Origin: Methanoculleus sp. UBA77
GTDB lineage: Archaea > Halobacteriota > Methanomicrobia > Methanomicrobiales > Methanoculleaceae
Direction of reading: 5' to 3'
Assembly: GCA_002499455.1 (NCBI GenBank)
Contig: DALN01000161.1
Coordinates: 1-16,429, forward strand
DNA: 16,429 bases
Shown here: positions 13,530-16,429 of the stretch, in pieces
Layout: each line of letters starts with the position of its first letter
Numbering within the stretch: position 1 is the stretch's first letter
The notes under the pieces: generated by a model
The model's input: only the letters and a program-made list of their open reading frames with translations
What the model was told of the DNA's origin: nothing
Database searches by the model: none
Translations under genes and position numbers: made by a program

Positions 13530-15100
13530 GGGAACGTCTTGATCATATATGGGCCCACTCGTTCATATCCCTGTTTCCTGTAGTAGGGCCGCACCCCGAC
13601 ACCGCTCATCACCGCGAGCCGCCGGTAGCCCTGACCGCGGGCCTCTTCCTCGGCGGCGGAAAGGAGCCTTGCGCCGAAACTGCGGTGCTGCCACTCCTCG
13701 GCCCCGGCCTCGGTGCTGATGGGGACCACGCTCCCGTAGACATGGAGCTCGCGCAGGAGCGCGGCGTCGGAGAGTTCGTCACGGAAGGGCCGGTGCGGGA
13801 ACCGGAGGCGGGCGAACCCGACGAGAGCGTCCCTGGAACCCGCCTGGATGAACCGCTCCTCCCCGCCGCAGGCTTCATACGCCAGGGTCGAGATCGTCGC
13901 CTCCTCCGGCGCGACCGCCCGTCCCACCTCGCGGCACCGGATGCACCGGCACCGGAGCCCCTGCTCGCGGAGCCGCTCCTCTGCAAGCTGACGGAAGTTG
14001 CTGTGCCGCGAGCCCGCGACGATCAGCTTTGCCGGGATGTCACGCTGGATCCGCTGGAGGCGGACGTACTCCGGGAGGAGCGATTTCCCGTAGGCCACAA
14101 GATCGATGAGTTCCTCCTCGGTGTAGGGACGGTACTCCCCCCGCTCCCAGAGGCTCTCGATCTCCGATGCCGGCGTCACCAGGGTCGGGTAGATCTTCAG
14201 GAAGTCCGGCCGGAACCGGGGATTGCCGAAGAGTTCCTCGAACATCCGCCGGTCGTCCGCGATGCTCGCTCCGGGGAGGTTCGGCATCACGTGGAACCCC
14301 ACCTTCAGCCCGGCATCCCGGAGAAGGCAGTTTGCCGCGGCGGAGTCCGCGACGGTATGGCCCCGCCGGTTGTAGTCGAGGATCCGGTCATCCACGTGCT
14401 GGACGCCGAGCTCGACCTTCGTCACGCCCATCGCGAGCATCCGGTTGATATGCTCCTCGCGGCACCAGTCCGGCCTCGTCTCGAAGGTCGTGGCGACGCA
14501 CCTGACCCTCGATGCCTCGTTTGCGGCAAAGACCGCGTCGAGATCGGGTCTCTCCTGCGGGAGGCCAGCACGCGGGTAATCGTTCATCGCCTGGACGGCG
14601 GCCCCGACGAACCATTCCTGGTACTCGACCGGCCGGGCGGTCATCGTCCCGCCCATGACGATCAGCTCCGCCTTATCGACGTGGTGGCCGAGCATCTCGA
14701 ACTGGGCGAGCCGGGCCTGCACCTGGGCGTAGGGGTCGAACGCGTGTTCGCGGGCCCGGAGCGCCGCCGGCTCCTCTCCCGTGTAACTCTGGGGGGATGC
14801 AAACGGGTGCTCCGGCCCGCCGGGGCAGGGGAGGCACTTCCCGTGCGGGCAGGGGTGGGGCGAGGTCATCACCGCGACGGGCGCCACCCCGGAGATGGTC
14901 CGGGTGGGTTTGACGAGGAGAAGCGGCCGGAGGAGCGTGCGCTCTTCCGGCGTGGCGGCGGCGAGGAGGGCCGAGTTTTTGGGCATGTTTGTGCTGTGCG
15001 CCCGGCAGGTCTCAAGTTTGATCTTCTGGACGCCGGCAGGGTCCGGCCTCGTAGAAAGAAGGCGGGAGATGATCTCCCGGAGAGTATCGGTATCGTTCAT
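13526..15100 (-). CDS. elp3: tRNA uridine(34) acetyltransferase Elp3
   Basis: The 524-residue protein combines a radical SAM domain with a C-terminal GNAT acetyltransferase. The iron-sulfur cysteines are C84, C89 and C92 (CPHGKCLPC), followed by YTGEEPAALRARE. The middle has GVTKVELGVQHVDDRILDYNRRGH. The GNAT part (from about 400) includes FGARLLSAAEEEARGQGYRRL and a closing YYRKQGYERVGPYMIKT. It installs the cm5U34-type modification in tRNA wobble positions using acetyl-CoA. Archaeal Elp3 works without the other Elongator subunits. It follows UPF0058 by three bases. Confidence 0.96.
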   Translation of the reverse strand: MNDTDTLREIISRLLSTRPDPAGVQKIKLETCRAHSTNMPKNSALLAAATPEERTLLRPLLLVKPTRTISGVAPVAVMTSPHPCPHGKCLPCPGGPEHPFASPQSYTGEEPAALRAREHAFDPYAQVQARLAQFEMLGHHVDKAELIVMGGTMTARPVEYQEWFVGAAVQAMNDYPRAGLPQERPDLDAVFAANEASRVRCVATTFETRPDWCREEHINRMLAMGVTKVELGVQHVDDRILDYNRRGHTVADSAAANCLLRDAGLKVGFHVMPNLPGASIADDRRMFEELFGNPRFRPDFLKIYPTLVTPASEIESLWERGEYRPYTEEELIDLVAYGKSLLPEYVRLQRIQRDIPAKLIVAGSRHSNFRQLAEERLREQGLRCRCIRCREVGRAVAPEEATISTLAYEACGGEERFIQAGSRDALVGFARLRFPHRPFRDELSDAALLRELHVYGSVVPISTEAGAEEWQHRSFGARLLSAAEEEARGQGYRRLAVMSGVGVRPYYRKQGYERVGPYMIKTFP

Positions 15101-15103
15101 CGC

Positions 15104-15370
15104 TTAATGTTCGGTTGCGATCTGTTCAGACTGAAAATCGGCGCGATATTCGATGTAAGGGTTATGGTTCTCATGGATATGCTGGACGATCTCGCTTCCG
15201 AGCGTCAGGATGGCTTTTTTGTGCGTCACCTTATTCTTGTGGATGTGGACTGGTGAGATGCGGAGAGCATTGTACTGGTCGGTCGGCACGTCCTCACCAG
15301 TGGTGCTTTCGTAGTACTTTCTAATGTGGACTAATAGCATGTGTAGATGGAGCAGCTCTTCTTTTTGCAC
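15104..15370 (-). CDS. UPF0058 family protein
   Basis: Starting at GTG 15370, the product has 88 residues: (M)QKEELLHLHMLLVHIRKYY at the start, then YNALRISPVHIHKNKVTHKKA, typical of the archaeal UPF0058 family (function unknown, His-rich, helical). AGGTGA (15380-15375) is a clear ribosome-binding site for this GTG. The frame stays open far upstream through the divergent gene, but that part is antisense to the hydrolase and has no start signal. It is the first gene of the elp3-priS-GINS operon, with a TATA-like AATTATATTTA (15420-15410) in the divergent promoter. Confidence 0.9.
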   Translation of the reverse strand: MQKEELLHLHMLLVHIRKYYESTTGEDVPTDQYNALRISPVHIHKNKVTHKKAILTLGSEIVQHIHENHNPYIEYRADFQSEQIATEH

Positions 15371-15439
15371 AATATCACCTTTCCTCGAAAGAATACTACT
15401 GTCCGCGGGTAAATATAATTTGTTGGTGATCTTTTTTAT
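15371..15439. promoter_or_regulatory. Divergent promoter region of UPF0058 and ADP-ribosylglycohydrolase
   Basis: The 69-bp gap has one AT box (TAAATATAATT, 15410-15420) that reads as a TATA element on either strand. On the minus strand it fits a start near 15388, with the AGGTGA site in an 18-nt leader. On the plus strand it would put the start close to ATG 15440, yet GGTGAT (15425-15430) also looks like a ribosome-binding site, so the plus-strand start is uncertain. Confidence 0.55.
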
Positions 15440-16312
15440 ATGCACGAGGTCCTGGCAGTCGGAGCGTTTATCGGGCTTGCTATCGGGGATGCCATGGGCG
15501 CGCCCCTGGAAGGCCTTCCTCCGCGGCCGGTTGCCGTAACGGAGATGTCCGGTGGCGGGGTTCACGACACCCTCCCGGGGACTTACACAGACGACACCCT
15601 GCAGGCGTCGGCCCTCGCGGCGACCCTCGTCGGGTGCGGCGGATTCGACCCGAACGATTTTTCCCGGCGGCTGGTCCGCGCATACCACACCGCCCCGCAG
15701 TTCTTCGGACCGACGTCGCGGGCGGTCCTCGACCTGATCGAAGGGGGCGTCGCGCCTGAGGCCGCCGCGAGAATGGTGCACGAGGAGAAGGGCGGGAGCA
15801 GGAGCAACGGGAGCGTGATGCGCGGGATCCCGATCGGGATCTTCTATCCGCCGGAGGAGGTGCGCGAGGTAAGCCTTGCCGCATCCCGCGTCACCCACTT
15901 CGACCCCGCCGCAGGCGAGGCATCGGCCTTCGTCAACCGGATGGTCAGCGGGCTCTGCCGGGGGGAGGAGGCAGAAACTGCGTTCGACCGGGCGCTCGCC
16001 GCGTGCCGTGACACAGAACTCCGGGAACTGCTCGGCGACTACCGGGCGCACCCGCCGGAGCCGTCGCTTGACGCCGTCCTCGCCACCCACTGCGCCGTCA
16101 GGGTCTTTATGGAGGCCGCGTCGTTTCGCGATGCCGTGGTCGGGGCGATCAACCTCGGGGGCGACGCCGATACCGTCGGGGCGATCGCCGGCGGACTCGC
16201 CGGGGCGCGGTTCGGGTATGAGGCGATCCCGGCCGCATGGCTTGCGGCGCTCCAGGACCGCGAGGAACTCATCGACCGTGCCCGGCAACTCGCGAGAGCA
16301 AGCTGGCCGTAG
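15440..16312 (+). CDS. ADP-ribosylglycohydrolase family protein
   Basis: The 290-residue protein carries the DraG/ARH signatures: GDAMGAPLEG (16-25), the metal-binding T50-D-D-T53, GSRSNGSVMRG in the middle, and N238-LGGDADTVGAIAGGLAG, whose aspartates complete the dinuclear metal site. Members remove ADP-ribose from arginine or other acceptors; DraG reactivates nitrogenase reductase. No DraT, nitrogenase or other ADP-ribosyltransferase is nearby, so the substrate is unknown. The chosen ATG has GGTGAT nine bases upstream. Structured repeat copy C begins 13 bases after the stop. Confidence 0.92.
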   Translation: MHEVLAVGAFIGLAIGDAMGAPLEGLPPRPVAVTEMSGGGVHDTLPGTYTDDTLQASALAATLVGCGGFDPNDFSRRLVRAYHTAPQFFGPTSRAVLDLIEGGVAPEAAARMVHEEKGGSRSNGSVMRGIPIGIFYPPEEVREVSLAASRVTHFDPAAGEASAFVNRMVSGLCRGEEAETAFDRALAACRDTELRELLGDYRAHPPEPSLDAVLATHCAVRVFMEAASFRDAVVGAINLGGDADTVGAIAGGLAGARFGYEAIPAAWLAALQDREELIDRARQLARASWP

Positions 16313-16325
16313 ACGATGATCGAGC

Positions 16326-16429
16326 CTCACGCGAAGGCGTGAAGCCGCGAAGCCGCGAAGTGCGACTGTCGGCACGACAGGAGCATGAGCATCGAAGATG
16401 CGAAGGACGACGTTCCGTCAGGAACGGAG
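16326..16429 (+). repeat. Structured repeat, copy C (runs to the window edge)
   Basis: It begins with CTCACGCGAAG (16326-16336), then GAAGCCGC twice and GAAG in tandem (16341-16360). Three stem-loops follow. SL1 is CTGTCG/CGACAG (16366-16371 with 16375-16380, loop GCA). SL2 is GCATC/GATGC (16389-16393 with 16397-16401, loop GAA). SL3 is CGTTCC/GGAACG (16411-16416 with 16421-16426, loop GTCA). SL1 and SL2 are joined by GGAGCATGA (16380-16388), and GAG follows SL3. Order, loop size and linkers match copy A while the stem sequences differ. The element may continue past the window. Confidence 0.8.

Noticed and set aside
12654..15256. Long plus-strand frames (251 and 523 codons)
   Set aside because: Both are antisense to priS and elp3, which carry complete catalytic motifs.
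15371..16375. Upstream part of the 423-codon frame that ends with UPF0058
   Set aside because: Only the last 88 codons match UPF0058. The rest is antisense to the ADP-ribosylglycohydrolase, and the GTG at 15370 has a good ribosome-binding site.
16341..16429. CRISPR-like array
   Set aside because: The repeated units are 8 bp, without spacers of even length. The structure is tandem units plus hairpins, and no cas gene is in the window.

Overview
The window comes from a methanogenic archaeon, most likely a GC-rich member of the Methanomicrobiales such as Methanoculleus (inference). The supporting evidence is an archaeal information-processing block (L44e, S27e, aIF2-alpha, Nop10, PAC2-family protein, archaeal primase small subunit, GINS, archaeal Elp3, UPF0058), archaeal TATA-like boxes with short or absent leaders, and the combination of these with bacterial-type GroES/GroEL, which is known from some methanogens.

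Layout. 1-2467 (+): the end of an unknown gene, an AhpD-like carboxymuconolactone decarboxylase family protein, and a glutamine-dependent asparagine synthetase (asnB). 2440-2648: two copies of a structured repeat, in opposite orientation, filling the gap between the convergent asnB and a DUF1614 membrane protein gene (-). 3391-3750: an AT-rich, apparently non-coding stretch with strong TATA-like sequence and two hairpins. 3751-4982 (+): an orphan ABC-type ATPase homologue that has lost nearly every nucleotide-contact residue, then a membrane-anchored rhodanese. 5048-6946 (-): groES-groEL. These diverge from a winged-helix regulator (7083-7496, +) across a promoter region holding a perfect 23-bp palindrome. 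7524-7976 (-): RDD membrane protein. 8088-9500 (+): archaeal AAA ATPase with a DUF234/nuclease-like C-terminus, its start codon sitting inside a near-perfect palindrome. 9551-11714 (-): translation operon rpl44e, rps27e, aIF2-alpha, nop10 and a PAC2-family gene. 11752-15370 (-): UPF0058, elp3, priS and GINS, tightly packed with ATGA overlaps. 15440-16312 (+): ADP-ribosylglycohydrolase. 16326-16429 (+): a third copy of the structured repeat, cut by the window end.

How it fits together. Two long minus-strand operons join tRNA modification and replication initiation (elp3, priS, GINS) to ribosome and translation initiation genes. The chaperonin pair probably has a dedicated local regulator. The least explained material is the repeat family. 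All three copies lie directly downstream of a gene, on that gene's strand, and their hairpin stems differ in sequence but keep pairing, joined by a conserved GGAGCATGA-like linker. This points to selection on RNA (or single-stranded DNA) structure at 3' ends. The second unusual item is the degenerate but intact ABC ATPase homologue.
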